Assembly (NCBI RefSeq): GCF_021606685.1
Contig: NZ_WKCB01000007.1
Span: 1-64,000 of the forward strand
Source of the DNA: Pseudomonas syringae
GTDB taxonomy: Bacteria; Pseudomonadota; Gammaproteobacteria; Pseudomonadales; Pseudomonadaceae
DNA: 64,000 nt
Reading direction: 5' to 3'
The notes below the pieces were generated by a model. That model made no database searches, had not been told where the DNA came from, and saw nothing but the letters and a program-made list of their open reading frames with translations. Of the stretch, positions 53,493 through 63,332 are shown piece by piece; within the stretch, counting starts at the first letter, position 1, and every line of letters starts with the position of its first letter. The translations under genes were made by a program, and so were the position numbers.

Positions 53493-54479
53493 ATGGACAG
53501 TGTGGATCTGAATGTCCTGCGCAGCGTGCTTGAATGGCGCCGCGCCGGGCAGCAAGTGGTGTTGTACAGCGTGGTGCAGACCTGGGGCAGCGCGCCGCGT
53601 CCGCCGGGCGCGATGTTGGCGCTGCGTGGCGATGGTGTGGTGATCGGCTCGGTGTCGGGCGGCTGCATCGAGGACGATTTGATCGCGCGCCTGCAGGACG
53701 GCCGCCTGGCCGCCGACGGCCCCACGGTGCAACTGGTGACCTACGGTGTTACGCGCGATGAGGCGGCGCGGTTCGGCCTGCCGTGCGGCGGCACGTTGCG
53801 CCTGACCCAAGAGCATGTGGACGACTGGGAATGGGTGTCGCAACTGCTCGCACGTTGTGAGGACCATCAGGTTGTCGCGCGGGAGCTGGACCTGGCCACC
53901 GGTCAGGTGACGCTGAGCAGTGCCAGCAAGACCGATGTGGTGACCTTCGACGGTGAGCGTCTGCGCGCCATCTACGGCCCGCGCTGGCGCCTGCTGTTGA
54001 TCGGCGCGGGGCAGCTGTCGCGCTATGTCGCGGAAATGGCGCGGTTGCTGGATTTCGAAGTGCTGATCTGCGACCCGCGTGAGGAGTTCGTCTACGGCTG
54101 GGAGGAGCAGCATGGTCGCTTCGTGCCGGGCATGCCGGATGAGGCGGTGTTGAATATCCAGACCGACGAGCGCACCGCCATTGTTTGCCTGACCCATGAC
54201 CCGCGTCTGGACGATATGGCGTTGCTGACGGCGTTGAACTCCAGTGCGTTCTACATTGGCGCGCTGGGGTCGCGGGTCAATAGCCAGAAACGCCGGCAAG
54301 ACCTGGCGGCCCTGGGGTTGTCCGGCGAAGCCATTGCACGTTTGCATGGGCCGATTGGTCTGCATATCGGCAGCCATACGCCGGCGGAAATTGCCTTGTC
54401 GTTGATGGCCGAAATCGTCGCGATCAAGAATGGCGTGGCCCCGCTGCAGAAAAAGCCGCTGCCGGTGGTGGCGCAGTGA
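53493..54479 (+). CDS. XdhC/CoxI-family molybdenum cofactor protein
   Basis: A 328-residue XdhC-family protein. The N-terminal CoxI segment has TWGSAPRPPGAMLAL and the conserved GSVSGGCIEDDLI. A C-terminal Rossmann-like domain has LLIGAGQLSRYVAEMARLL. Members bind or modify the molybdenum cofactor, adding the terminal sulfur, for xanthine-dehydrogenase-type hydroxylases. GGGAGG precedes the ATG. It overlaps the next gene by four bases (GTGA). The client hydroxylase is not in this window. Confidence 0.88.
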   Translation: MDSVDLNVLRSVLEWRRAGQQVVLYSVVQTWGSAPRPPGAMLALRGDGVVIGSVSGGCIEDDLIARLQDGRLAADGPTVQLVTYGVTRDEAARFGLPCGGTLRLTQEHVDDWEWVSQLLARCEDHQVVARELDLATGQVTLSSASKTDVVTFDGERLRAIYGPRWRLLLIGAGQLSRYVAEMARLLDFEVLICDPREEFVYGWEEQHGRFVPGMPDEAVLNIQTDERTAIVCLTHDPRLDDMALLTALNSSAFYIGALGSRVNSQKRRQDLAALGLSGEAIARLHGPIGLHIGSHTPAEIALSLMAEIVAIKNGVAPLQKKPLPVVAQ

Positions 54480-55066
54480 ACATCACGGCCATCGTGCTGG
54501 CGGCGGGGCAGGGCAGTCGTTTTCGTGCCCAGGCCGGTGCGGGTCAGGATAAGTTGCTGGCTGATTGCGTCGGCCGCGATGGCGTGACACGCCCGGTGAT
54601 CGAGCACGTGCTGGTGAATTTGCCGGCGACGGTGGTGAATCGCTGGGTCGTGACCACGCCGGAGCGTACGGACGTTATTCGCTTGGCCGGGGCTTATGGT
54701 TGCGAGGTTTTGCTGTTGCGCTCAGGCGGCATGGGCGACAGCTTGGCAGCGGTAGTCGCTGCCAGTGGTGAGGCGGATGGCTGGCTGGTGGTGCTGGGGG
54801 ATATGCCGTTTATTCAGTCGTCGAGCATCGAACAGGTGATCGACGCGCTGGACGAGGGCAGCATCAGCGTGCCAGTGCAGGCGGGTGAATACGGCCACCC
54901 TGTGGCGTTTGGCCGTGAGTTCGGGCCTGGCTTGATGGCGTTGAGCGGGGACCGTGGCGCGAAGCCGCTATTCGCCCGTGCGACCGTGCATGAGGTGCAG
55001 GTGAACGATCCTGGGGTGTTGTGGGATGTCGATCTGCCTCAGCGGCTGGACTTTAAACCTCTTTGA
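54476..55066 (+). CDS. Molybdenum cofactor cytidylyltransferase-like NTP transferase (MocA/MobA family)
   Basis: A 196-residue nucleotidyltransferase with the N-terminal MobA/MocA motif VLAAGQGSRFRAQAGAGQDKLL and the metal site VVLGDMPFI. It likely couples CTP to molybdopterin for hydroxylase-type enzymes, in keeping with the linked XdhC-like gene. GTG start. The loop after the first motif (QAGAG) is slightly longer than usual. A REP of another subfamily follows. Confidence 0.85.
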   Translation: MNITAIVLAAGQGSRFRAQAGAGQDKLLADCVGRDGVTRPVIEHVLVNLPATVVNRWVVTTPERTDVIRLAGAYGCEVLLLRSGGMGDSLAAVVAASGEADGWLVVLGDMPFIQSSSIEQVIDALDEGSISVPVQAGEYGHPVAFGREFGPGLMALSGDRGAKPLFARATVHEVQVNDPGVLWDVDLPQRLDFKPL

Positions 55067-55074
55067 CGGTGAGT

Positions 55075-55158
55075 GCCGGCTTGCTCGCGAATGCGGTGCG
55101 CCAGTCACCCAAAACATTGACTGACCCACCGCGTTCGCGAGCAAGCCCGCTCCCACAT
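55075..55158. repeat. REPIN of a second subfamily
   Basis: GCCGGCTTGCTCGCGAATGCGG and, inverted, CCGCGTTCGCGAGCAAGCCCGC. The hairpin core is TTCGCGAGCAAGC instead of CGGGGGCAAGCCCCC, so it belongs to a different REP class from every other copy in the window. Confidence 0.88.
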
Positions 55159-55185
55159 TGAATGGCATTTCACCGGCAAGACTGC

Positions 55186-55225
55186 AAAAAAAAGCCCCGC
55201 CTGAGTGATCAGGCGGGGCTTTTTA
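55186..55225. terminator. Bidirectional terminator between mocA-like gene and rne
   Basis: AAAAAAAAGCCCCGCCTGA...TCAGGCGGGGCTTTTT: A-run left and T-run right, serving both convergent genes. Confidence 0.93.
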
Positions 55226-55238
55226 GTCGCGGGTGGAA

Positions 55239-58200
55239 TCAGGCGAGAGGTTTGCTCTCGTGCTCTGTTTCCTGAGCCGCTGCAGCAGCCGCGGCCGCCT
55301 CAGCTTCCTTGCGGCGACGACGCACTTCACGTGGGTCGTTCGGCGCACGGCCGTTTTCGGTCAGGGCGCTGGCCGGTGCGGCTTCAACCACCGGGGCGGC
55401 GACTTCGGCAACCACTGGCGCTTCAACCACTGGCGCGGCCTCAACTACCGGTGTTGGCTCAACCACTGGGGTTGGCTCGGCAACCACGGCTTCGACAACC
55501 GGTGCTGGCGCTTCTTCTACCACAGGGGCAGGTGCAGGCGCTTCAACCGGTGCGGCTGGCTCGGCAGACCACTGGAAGGCGGTTTGTTCTTCGCGAACTT
55601 CACGCACTTGCGGGGCAGCTTCGACAACTGGCGCTTCAACGATGGCTTCAACCACTGGCTGAGGCTCGATGACCGGTGCAGGCTCGACAGCGGCCACTTC
55701 CACTTCTGGCTGGGCTTCTTGAGCCGGGGCAACTTCCACTTCCGGAGCGGCTGGCGCTTCGATTGGGGTAGTCGCTTCGACCACTGGGGCTTCGACCACG
55801 GCGGCTTCAACAACCGGCGCTTCCACGACAGCGGCTTCAGCGGCTGGCGCTTCTACTACTGGCGTCTCGGCGACTGGCGCTTCTACAGCAGCGGTTTCTT
55901 CGACAGCAGCGGTAGCACGTTCAGCCTGCTCGTGAGCCTGGGCTTCAGCGGGGGCGCTGATGACCGTGCTGGCAACGGCAGCGGTGACGGCCAGGCCGGC
56001 AGCCAGGTCGGCGCCAGTCGGTTCGCTGGTAGCGGCTTCTGCGTTCTCGCCGGCTTCTTCAGAGCCTTCGATTACGTTGCCGTTGGCGTCACGCTGACGC
56101 TCACGACGGTTGCTGCGACGACGCTGGCCACGGGAGCGGCGGCGTGGACGATCGCCTTCGGCGTTGTCCTGGCCATCTTCCTGCAGCTCTTCGCCGGTCA
56201 GTACTTCTTCTTCGCTGGCAGCTGCGGCTTGCTCGGCGCGTGGTTGACGTTCTTCACGCGGTGCGCGCGGCTGGCGCTCTTCACGGGGTGCACGCTCTTC
56301 ACGCGGCTGGCGCGCCGGGCGTTCTTCGGTGGAGGCTTCGGCAGCAACGGCAGGCGTTGCGTCCAGCGGCTCGCGCAGTTCACGCACGCGCTCTTCACGC
56401 TCGCCACGTGGCTTGCGATCTTCACGCGGAGCACGTGGGGTGCGTGGTGCGCGCTCTTCGCGCGGTGCACGTTCCTCACGGGCTACGGTCGGGGTTTCTT
56501 CACGGGCTTCGCGAGGCGCACGCTCTTCACGTGGTGCGCGTTCTTCACGCGGTGCACGTTCTTCGCGAGGCTTGCGCTCTTCGTCACGGCGACCGTTGCG
56601 GTTACGGCTCTGCTGACGACCGTTGCGACGCTCTTCGTTGCGCGCCGGGCGCTCGGTGGCAGGTTTTTCAACCACGACCGGAGCGGCTGGCTCTTCTTTG
56701 GTAGCGAACAGGCTGACCAGCGACTTCACCAGGCCTTTGAACAGGCTTGGTTCAGGCAGGGCGGCCGGTGCGGCAGCCGGGGCAGCCACTTCAGTCGGCA
56801 CCGGTGCGTTGGCACGCGCTGGTGCGGTCTTCACGGCGGCTTCCTGGCGAACCAGGGTGCGGGTCGCGGCGGCCGGCTGGACTTCTTCCACTTCGGCAGC
56901 GGCAGCGGCGATTTCGTAGCTGGACTGGCCGCTGTGGGCTTCCGGGCTGTCGTCACGCAGGCGCTGCACTTCGAAGTGCGGGGTTTCGAGGTGATCGTTC
57001 GGCAAGATCACGATACGGGCACGGGTGCGCAGTTCGATCTTGGTGATCGAGTTGCGTTTTTCGTTGAGCAGGAAAGCTGCAACCGGGATCGGCACTTGCG
57101 CGCGGACTTCGGCGGTGCGGTCTTTCAGGGCTTCTTCTTCGATCAGGCGCAGGATCGCCAGGGACAGCGATTCAACGTCACGGATGATGCCGGTGCCGTT
57201 GCAACGCGGGCAGACGATGCCGCTGCTTTCGCCCAGGGACGGACGCAGGCGCTGACGGGACATTTCCAGCAGGCCGAAGCGCGAGATGCGGCCGACCTGT
57301 ACGCGAGCACGGTCAGCTTCCAGGCATTCGCGGACTTTTTCTTCCACGGCGCGCTGGTTCTTGGCGGGGGTCATGTCGATGAAGTCGATCACGATCAGGC
57401 CGCCGATATCACGCAGGCGCAGTTGGCGGGCGATTTCTTCAGCCGCTTCCAGGTTGGTCTGCAGGGCGGTTTCTTCGATGTCGCTGCCTTTAGTGGCGCG
57501 CGCCGAGTTGATGTCGATGGACACCAGGGCTTCGGTCGGGTCGATCACGATGGAGCCGCCGGAAGGCAGTTCGACCACGCGCTGGAAAGCGGTCTCGATC
57601 TGGCTTTCGATCTGGAAACGGTTGAACAGCGGCACGCTGTCTTCGTACAGCTTGATCTTGCTGGCGTACTGCGGCATCACCTGGCGGATGAAGGTCAGGG
57701 CTTCGTCCTGGGCTTCAACGCTGTCGATCAGCACTTCGCCGATGTCCTGGCGCAGGTAATCGCGGATGGCGCGGATGATCACGTTGCTTTCCTGGTAGAT
57801 CAGGAATGGCGCGGAGCGGTCCAGCGAGGCTTCTTTGATGGCGGTCCAGAGTTGCAGCAGGTAGTCGAGGTCCCACTGCATTTCTTCGCTGCTGCGGCCC
57901 AGGCCGGCAGTGCGCACGATCAGGCCCATGTCGGCCGGTGCGATCAGGCCGTTCAGCGCTTCACGCAGTTCGTTGCGCTCTTCGCCTTCGATGCGACGGG
58001 AAATGCCGCCTGCACGTGGGTTGTTCGGCATCAGGACCAGATAACGACCGGCCAGGCTGATGAAGGTGGTCAGGGCGGCGCCCTTGTTGCCACGTTCTTC
58101 TTTTTCGACCTGAACGATGACTTCCTGGCCTTCGCTCAGGACGTCCTTGATGTTCACGCGGCCTTCAGGGGCTTTCTTGAAGTATTCGCGCGAGATTTCT

Positions 58201-58412
58201 TTGAGGGGCAGGAAGCCGTGGCGCTCGGAGCCGAAATCGACAAAGGCAGCCTCAAGGCTTGGTTCGATGCGAGTAATACGGCCTTTGTAGATGTTGGCCT
58301 TCTTTTGCTCGCGTGCACCGGATTCGATGTCCAGGTCGTAGAGGCGTTGGCCATCTACCAGTGCAACACGCAACTCTTCGGGTTGAGTTGCGTTAATCAG
58401 CATTCTTTTCAT
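55239..58412 (-). CDS. rne: Ribonuclease E
   Basis: A 1057-residue endoribonuclease. The N-terminal catalytic half (1 to about 510) has the S1 domain near 35-120, the RNase H-like and DNase I-like parts, the active-site acids in [11 protein letters not shown] and VIDFIDM, and the Zn-link CPRCNGTG near residue 398. The C-terminal half is a degradosome scaffold: an arginine-rich segment with repeated EERAPR units (about 615-690), then a long Val/Ala/Pro/Glu-rich region with repeated [13 protein letters not shown] units (about 840-1015). The start at 58412 gives [10 protein letters not shown], the family N-terminus; no clear Shine-Dalgarno precedes it. It initiates mRNA decay and rRNA/tRNA processing. 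It is divergent from rluC with a 759-base gap. Confidence 0.95.
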   Translation of the reverse strand: MKRMLINATQPEELRVALVDGQRLYDLDIESGAREQKKANIYKGRITRIEPSLEAAFVDFGSERHGFLPLKEISREYFKKAPEGRVNIKDVLSEGQEVIVQVEKEERGNKGAALTTFISLAGRYLVLMPNNPRAGGISRRIEGEERNELREALNGLIAPADMGLIVRTAGLGRSSEEMQWDLDYLLQLWTAIKEASLDRSAPFLIYQESNVIIRAIRDYLRQDIGEVLIDSVEAQDEALTFIRQVMPQYASKIKLYEDSVPLFNRFQIESQIETAFQRVVELPSGGSIVIDPTEALVSIDINSARATKGSDIEETALQTNLEAAEEIARQLRLRDIGGLIVIDFIDMTPAKNQRAVEEKVRECLEADRARVQVGRISRFGLLEMSRQRLRPSLGESSGIVCPRCNGTGIIRDVESLSLAILRLIEEEALKDRTAEVRAQVPIPVAAFLLNEKRNSITKIELRTRARIVILPNDHLETPHFEVQRLRDDSPEAHSGQSSYEIAAAAAEVEEVQPAAATRTLVRQEAAVKTAPARANAPVPTEVAAPAAAPAALPEPSLFKGLVKSLVSLFATKEEPAAPVVVEKPATERPARNEERRNGRQQSRNRNGRRDEERKPREERAPREERAPREERAPREAREETPTVAREERAPREERAPRTPRAPREDRKPRGEREERVRELREPLDATPAVAAEASTEERPARQPREERAPREERQPRAPREERQPRAEQAAAASEEEVLTGEELQEDGQDNAEGDRPRRRSRGQRRRSNRRERQRDANGNVIEGSEEAGENAEAATSEPTGADLAAGLAVTAAVASTVISAPAEAQAHEQAERATAAVEETAAVEAPVAETPVVEAPAAEAAVVEAPVVEAAVVEAPVVEATTPIEAPAAPEVEVAPAQEAQPEVEVAAVEPAPVIEPQPVVEAIVEAPVVEAAPQVREVREEQTAFQWSAEPAAPVEAPAPAPVVEEAPAPVVEAVVAEPTPVVEPTPVVEAAPVVEAPVVAEVAAPVVEAAPASALTENGRAPNDPREVRRRRKEAEAAAAAAAAQETEHESKPLA

Positions 58413-59171
58413 GTTGTACCGTCGGTTTCCGGGCTGCCGGAAACGGCGTTCGGCACACACGACTTCTCACGGTCGGTGTCAGGTGCGTCAAGAGTGGTTG
58501 GCCACTCCAGTGTCCAGCAAAACCCGCCAATGTGGGCCGGTATCGCGACGGACGCGTCCTGCTTGTTAGCGGTGGTGACAAAGGCACCACTTCAACAAAA
58601 GCTAAGGTCAGGAGGAGGAATCAACCGGCGACTGTGGACGAGATGAAGCGTCTAAATATAAGCCTAGTGCTACACAGTCCGACGGTTGTGCATCTCCACC
58701 CTACACGTATCCCTGATAATTCGGGTGCTGCCGCGCGCAGAATCCGCAGCGGGTTGGCATTTACCGTGTGCTCCAATGGGGAGTCCACGCTCATGGCTAA
58801 ACAAGACTAGGTGTGGGCGATTGCGCTCGCACTCAGCTCTTAACAGGCGTTGTTTCCGAAGCATTCGCCATGGTCTGGCTCAAGACTGACTGCACTTTGT
58901 GAACTGGCCGTAAATATCGGCGCAGAACGCGAGTATTCACTCTGCTTTCTGCACTCGCTTCAGGCCTCATGTCACCTGCGCTTGTTACAATCCTGAGCCT
59001 TCCAAGGTGGCGAAAGCCCCGTAGGACGGCCTCGCGTCCTGATGAATTGCGATGGTCAGGGCCGGCAGTTTGCCGCAAGTCCTCTGTCCAGGCCGCTTTT
59101 GGCGGCGTTCGCGACTATAGCAGCAATGATTAAGTGCTTCAATTCCATAAAAAATTGTTATCATCGCCGCC
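58413..59171. other. Long rne-rluC divergent intergenic region
   Basis: I see no credible gene. Most of it is probably the rne 5' leader on the minus strand; in E. coli the rne leader is long and folds to allow autoregulation. The rluC-proximal end (about 59100-59171) is AT-rich, with TATCAT at 59159-59164 as a possible -10 box. Confidence 0.6.
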
Positions 59172-60131
59172 ATGACGACTACCGCCCCCCAGACCCCCAG
59201 CGTCCAGCTGCTCGAGGTCTCGCCGGAATATGCCGGCCAACGCATCGACAATTTTCTCCTGGCCAGGCTCAAAGGCGTGCCCAAGACCTTGATTTACCGC
59301 ATCTTGCGTAAAGGCGAAGTGCGGGTGAATAAGGGCCGGATCAAGCCCGAGTACAAGCTGCAGGCGGGCGATATCGTCCGCGTGCCGCCGGTGCGTGTGC
59401 CTGAGCGCGACGAACCCGTGCCGCTCGCCCAGGGCCTGCTGCAGCGCCTCGAAGCCTCGATTGTGTTCGAAGACAACAAACTGATCGTGATCAACAAGCC
59501 GTGCGGCATTGCCGTCCACGGCGGCAGCGGGCTTAATTTCGGTGTAATCGAAGCCTTTCGTCAGTTGCGCCCGGATTGCAAAGAGTTGGAGTTGGTCCAC
59601 CGCCTGGACCGCGACACCTCCGGCCTGCTGATGATCGCCAAGAAACGCAGCATGTTGCGCCACCTTCACACTGCCCTGCGGGGTGATGGCGTGGACAAGC
59701 GCTATATGGCGCTGGTGCGTGGCAACTGGGCCAGCTCGATCAAAAGCGTCCGCGCGCCGTTGCAGAAGAGCAACCTGCGCTCCGGCGAACGCATGGTCGA
59801 AGTGGACGAGGAGGGCAAAGAGGCGCTGACCCTGTTCAAGGTGCTGCGCCGCTTCGGCGATTTCGCCACCATGGTCGAGGCCAAGCCGGTGACCGGACGC
59901 ACCCACCAGATTCGCGTACACACCCTGCACGCGGGCCATTGCATCGCCGGTGACACCAAGTACGGCGACGAGGATTTCTCCAAAGAGATCCGCGACCTGG
60001 GCGGCAAGCGCCTGTTCCTGCACGCCTATATGCTGACTGTGCCGCTGCCCGACGGTGGCGAGCTGAAGCTGCAGGCGCCGGTGGATGAAATGTGGGCCAA
60101 GACCGTGGAGCGTTTGAGTGTCGCACCTTGA
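59172..60131 (+). CDS. rluC: 23S rRNA pseudouridine synthase RluC
   Basis: A 319-residue RluA-family enzyme. An N-terminal S4 RNA-binding domain (about 15-80; [20 protein letters not shown]) is followed by the catalytic HRLDRDTSG with D146 as the nucleophile, and GRTHQIRVH near residue 241. It modifies uridines 955, 2504 and 2580 (E. coli numbering) of 23S rRNA. No Shine-Dalgarno is seen before the ATG, and a TATCAT box lies only eight bases upstream, so the message may be nearly leaderless. The HAD gene starts within its last codons. Confidence 0.93.
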   Translation: MTTTAPQTPSVQLLEVSPEYAGQRIDNFLLARLKGVPKTLIYRILRKGEVRVNKGRIKPEYKLQAGDIVRVPPVRVPERDEPVPLAQGLLQRLEASIVFEDNKLIVINKPCGIAVHGGSGLNFGVIEAFRQLRPDCKELELVHRLDRDTSGLLMIAKKRSMLRHLHTALRGDGVDKRYMALVRGNWASSIKSVRAPLQKSNLRSGERMVEVDEEGKEALTLFKVLRRFGDFATMVEAKPVTGRTHQIRVHTLHAGHCIAGDTKYGDEDFSKEIRDLGGKRLFLHAYMLTVPLPDGGELKLQAPVDEMWAKTVERLSVAP

Positions 60132-60777
60132 TTACAAGCTGCTGATTTTCGATTGGGACGGCACCCTGGCCAATTCCATTGGCCGGATCGTTGAGTCGAT
60201 GCACGCGGCGTCGACGCGTTCGGGCTTTGAGCTGTGCTCCGATTTCGCGGTCAAGGGCATTATCGGCCTGGGTTTGCCTGAGGCGATTCGCACCTTGTAT
60301 CCGGAGATCAGCGACGCTGAGCTGGTTTCGTTCCGCGACCACTACGCCGACCACTACATCGCCCTGGAAGCCACGCCTTCGCCTTTATTCGATGGCGTGC
60401 TGCAGTCGCTGGAAGCCTTTCGTGCCGAGGGCTATCACCTCGCCGTCGCCACCGGCAAGGCCCGTCGCGGGCTGGACCGGGTACTCAAGGCTCATGGCTT
60501 CGAAGATTTTTTCGATATCACCCGCGCTGCCGATGAAACTGCCAGCAAGCCCCACCCTCTGATGCTGGAGCAGATCCTGGCGCATTGCGGTGTGTCGCCA
60601 CGCCAGGCCTTGATGGTGGGCGATGCTTCCTTCGACCTGATGATGGCGCGCAATGCGGGCATGGACAGCGTGGCGGTCAGCTATGGTGCCCAGGCTGCCG
60701 ATGCCTTGCAGCAATACGAGCCCAGGCTGACGATTGATCATTTTTCCGAATTGCAGGCCTGGCTCAGCCGGGTCTGA
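60118..60777 (+). CDS. HAD-family hydrolase (phosphoglycolate phosphatase-like)
   Basis: A 219-residue HAD phosphatase with D12/D14 in [11 protein letters not shown], a helical cap domain of about 70 residues, a lysine in ASKPHP and the acidic motif [15 protein letters not shown] start, overlapping rluC by 14 bases, with GGAG upstream. The order rluC-HAD-sppA-maf is conserved in pseudomonads. Substrate unknown; a small phosphometabolite is likely. Confidence 0.88.
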   Translation: MSHLDYKLLIFDWDGTLANSIGRIVESMHAASTRSGFELCSDFAVKGIIGLGLPEAIRTLYPEISDAELVSFRDHYADHYIALEATPSPLFDGVLQSLEAFRAEGYHLAVATGKARRGLDRVLKAHGFEDFFDITRAADETASKPHPLMLEQILAHCGVSPRQALMVGDASFDLMMARNAGMDSVAVSYGAQAADALQQYEPRLTIDHFSELQAWLSRV

Positions 60778-60801
60778 TAAGTCTTTGCTGGGGTTAATGG
60801 C

Positions 60802-61785
60802 ATGAGTGATGAGTGGAAAGCGCCCGAAAAGGCTGAAAGCGGTGATGACAAGAGCTGGAAGCTGCTGGAGAAAACCCTCCTGGCCAGTGTCCAGGAGCAG
60901 CGCCGCGCACGGCGTTGGGGGATATTCTTCAAGCTGCTGACCTTTACCTACCTGATCGTCATGCTGGTGTTGTTCAGCCCGCTGATGGACATGGAGAAAA
61001 GTGCGACCCGTGGTGCCAACTACACCGCGCTGATCGAAGTGCGCGGGGTGATTGCCGACAAGGAATCCGCCAGCGCCGACAATATCGTCAGCAGCCTGCG
61101 CACCGCGTTTGAAGACCCCAAGGTCAAGGGCGTGATCCTGCGCATCAACAGCCCTGGCGGTAGCCCGGTGCAGTCGGGTTATGTGTATGACGAGATTCGC
61201 CGTCTGCGTGGCCTGCATCCGGATATCAAGTTGTACGCGGTGATTTCCGACCTGGGTGCCTCGGGTGCCTATTACATCGCCAGCGCCGCTGACCAGATCT
61301 ATGCCGACAAGGCCAGCCTGGTGGGTTCTATTGGTGTGACGGCGGCCGGTTACGGGTTTGTCGGCGCCATGGAGAAGTTGGGTGTGGAGCGTCGCACCTA
61401 CACGTCGGGTGAGCACAAGTCGTTCCTCGACCCGTTCCAACCGCAAAAAGCCGATGAAACCCAGTTCTGGCAGGGCGTGCTCGACACCACTCATCGCCAG
61501 TTCATTGCCAGCGTGAAGCAGGGCCGTGGGGATCGTCTCAAGGATAAAGACCATCCGGAGTTGTTCTCTGGCCTGGTGTGGTCGGGTGAGCAAGCGTTGC
61601 CGTTGGGTCTGATCGATGGCCTGGGCAGTGCCAGCCTGGTGGCGCGGGACGTGATTGGCGCGAAAGAGCTGGTGGATTTCACCGTTCAGGAATCGCCGTT
61701 TGATCGCTTCTCCAAGAAGCTTGGCGCCAGCGTGGCGGAGAAGCTCGCGCTGTACATGGGCTTCCAAGGCCCGACCTTGCGCTGA
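60802..61785 (+). CDS. sppA: Signal peptide peptidase SppA (S49 family)
   Basis: A 327-residue inner-membrane protease of the short SppA type. One membrane helix lies at about 43-62. The Ser/Lys dyad is S154 in GASGAYYIAS and K206 in GEHKSF, 52 residues apart as in B. subtilis SppA. INSPGGSPVQS near 115-125 is the oxyanion region. It degrades cleaved signal peptides in the membrane. Confidence 0.92.
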   Translation: MSDEWKAPEKAESGDDKSWKLLEKTLLASVQEQRRARRWGIFFKLLTFTYLIVMLVLFSPLMDMEKSATRGANYTALIEVRGVIADKESASADNIVSSLRTAFEDPKVKGVILRINSPGGSPVQSGYVYDEIRRLRGLHPDIKLYAVISDLGASGAYYIASAADQIYADKASLVGSIGVTAAGYGFVGAMEKLGVERRTYTSGEHKSFLDPFQPQKADETQFWQGVLDTTHRQFIASVKQGRGDRLKDKDHPELFSGLVWSGEQALPLGLIDGLGSASLVARDVIGAKELVDFTVQESPFDRFSKKLGASVAEKLALYMGFQGPTLR

Positions 61786-61810
61786 GATCCTGAGGCTGGC
61801 ATAGCTCAAA

Positions 61811-61901
61811 ATGTGGGAGGGGGCTTGCTCCCGATGGCGGTGGCTCAGTCAGCTAACTTGTAGCTGACCCACCGTAATCGGGAGCAAGCCCCCTCCCACA
61901 T
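61811..61901. repeat. REPIN between sppA and maf
   Basis: Inverted REP pair with GTGGGAGGGGGCTTGCTCCCGATGG outermost, in the gap between two convergent genes. Confidence 0.9.
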
Positions 61902-61917
61902 TGGTTTTGTGTTGGGC

Positions 61918-62496
61918 TTAGGGGATTTGCACGCCTTCGGCCAGCAGCATGTCCACCAGCCGAATCAGCGGCAGGCCTATCAGGCTGGTTGCATCCGGCC
62001 CTTGGGTGCTCTGGAACAGACTTACGCCCAGCCCTTCGGCCTTGAAGCTGCCGGCACAGTCATAAGGTTGTTCGATCCTGAGGTAGCGCTCGATGTGGTC
62101 TGCGCTCAGTTCGCGCATATGTACGGTGAAAGGCACGCAGTCGACCTGGCAGTGCCCTGTCTCGCTGTTCAGCAGTGCAAGGCCGGTGAGGAAGCTGACG
62201 CGCTTGCCGCTGGCTGCCAGCAGCTGCTCGCGGGCATTCTCGAAGGTGTGCGGCTTGCCGATGATGCGCCCCTCCAGCGCCGCGACCTGGTCTGAGCCGA
62301 TGATCAGGTGCCCGGGGTGGCTGGCGGCGAGGGCGCGGGCTTTCTCTTCGGCCAGGCGCTTGACCAGCTCAATGGCAGGCTCATCCGCGCGATGGCTTTC
62401 ATCGATATCCGGCGAGCTGCAGGTGAATGGCAGGTGCAGGCGGCTGAGCAATTCCCGGCGATAAACCGAGCTGGATGCAAGTAATAAAGGCAGCAT
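61918..62496 (-). CDS. maf: Maf-family nucleotide pyrophosphatase (YceF type)
   Basis: A 192-residue Maf protein with the N-terminal LASSSVYRRELLSRL, the catalytic-acid region IIGSDQVAALEGRIIGKP and YDCAGSFKAEGLG. YceF-type enzymes hydrolyse m7GTP to m7GMP. GAGGAG precedes the ATG at 62496. It is divergent from yceD. Confidence 0.92.
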   Translation of the reverse strand: MLPLLLASSSVYRRELLSRLHLPFTCSSPDIDESHRADEPAIELVKRLAEEKARALAASHPGHLIIGSDQVAALEGRIIGKPHTFENAREQLLAASGKRVSFLTGLALLNSETGHCQVDCVPFTVHMRELSADHIERYLRIEQPYDCAGSFKAEGLGVSLFQSTQGPDATSLIGLPLIRLVDMLLAEGVQIP

Positions 62497-62564
62497 GGGC
62501 GTCTCCTCAAGGCAGCCGCCGATTCTAGCGACGTGACCGGCTGACGCACAGGGCTGAATTTCCT

Positions 62565-62592
62565 TTGACATGGCTGGGTGCATCCCTATAAT
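62565..62592 (+). promoter_or_regulatory. Perfect sigma70 promoter of yceD-rpmF-plsX
   Basis: TTGACA (62565-62570), 16 bases, TATAAT (62587-62592). Transcription should start near 62599-62600, only two or three bases before the yceD ATG. Confidence 0.85.
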
Positions 62593-62601
62593 GCTGCGCC
62601 T

Positions 62602-63132
62602 ATGTTGAATGACCCGATTCCACCTCACGTTGACCCGCGCAAATTGGCTGATCGTGGCACTTCCCTTCAAGGTGAATTGCTGCTGGCCGATTTGGAGAGA
62701 CTCTGCGACCCGCTTTCCGACACTGTCGGTACGGTGCAGGCCAAATTCGTTTTTGAACGAGATGAACGTAAATCTGTGGTAATTCACAGCTTTATCGACA
62801 CCGAAGTCAAAATGGTTTGCCAGCGTTGTCTTGAGCTGGTCACCCTGCCGATTCACAGCGAGTGCAGTTATGCTGTGGTGAAGGAGGGTGCGAATACCCA
62901 GTCGTTGCCGAAAGGTTATGACGTGCTGGAACTGGGCGAAGATCCATTGGATCTGCATGCACTGATCGAGGAGGAGCTTTTGCTCGCCTTGCCCATTGTG
63001 CCTGCTCATCATCCGGAAGAATGCCAGCAGCCGGAGGGTCTCGATGACGAGGCCGAACCGAGCGAGGACGAGGTAACGCGGTCCAACCCGTTCAGTGTAT
63101 TGGCGCAGTTAAAGCGTGACCCAAACGTTTAG
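62602..63132 (+). CDS. yceD: YceD-family protein (large ribosomal RNA accumulation protein)
   Basis: A 176-residue DUF177/YceD protein. It begins MLNDPIPPHVDPRKLADRG and has the family CxxC in MVCQRCLELVTLP. YceD family members are linked to 23S rRNA accumulation and are cotranscribed with rpmF. The ATG at 62602 agrees with the Pseudomonas N-terminus I remember; it lies so close to the -10 box that the mRNA would be leaderless. Followed after 13 bases by rpmF. Confidence 0.92.
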   Translation: MLNDPIPPHVDPRKLADRGTSLQGELLLADLERLCDPLSDTVGTVQAKFVFERDERKSVVIHSFIDTEVKMVCQRCLELVTLPIHSECSYAVVKEGANTQSLPKGYDVLELGEDPLDLHALIEEELLLALPIVPAHHPEECQQPEGLDDEAEPSEDEVTRSNPFSVLAQLKRDPNV

Positions 63133-63145
63133 GAGTTAATCAATT

Positions 63146-63328
63146 ATGGCTGTTCAGCAGAACAAAAAATCCCGTTCCGCCCGTGACATGCGTCGTTCGC
63201 ACGATGCCCTGACGGCGAGCACTCTGTCTGTAGAAAAAACCACCGGTGAAATTCACCTGCGTCACCACGTATCGCCAGAAGGCGTATACCGTGGCCGTAA
63301 AGTGATCGACAAGGGCGCTGACGAGTAA
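63146..63328 (+). CDS. rpmF: 50S ribosomal protein L32
   Basis: A 60-residue ribosomal protein: [20 protein letters not shown] is the bL32 start, and [13 protein letters not shown] lies near the end. There are no cysteines, so this is the zinc-free form. AGGAG lies ahead of the ATG. It is co-transcribed with yceD and plsX, a conserved link of ribosome and lipid synthesis. Confidence 0.97.
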   Translation: MAVQQNKKSRSARDMRRSHDALTASTLSVEKTTGEIHLRHHVSPEGVYRGRKVIDKGADE

Positions 63329-63332
63329 TCAC

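Noticed and set aside
55233..58646. 1137-residue open frame antisense to rne
   Set aside because: It is rich in Gly, Phe and Arg from complementing the repeated rne codons, with no gene-like start.
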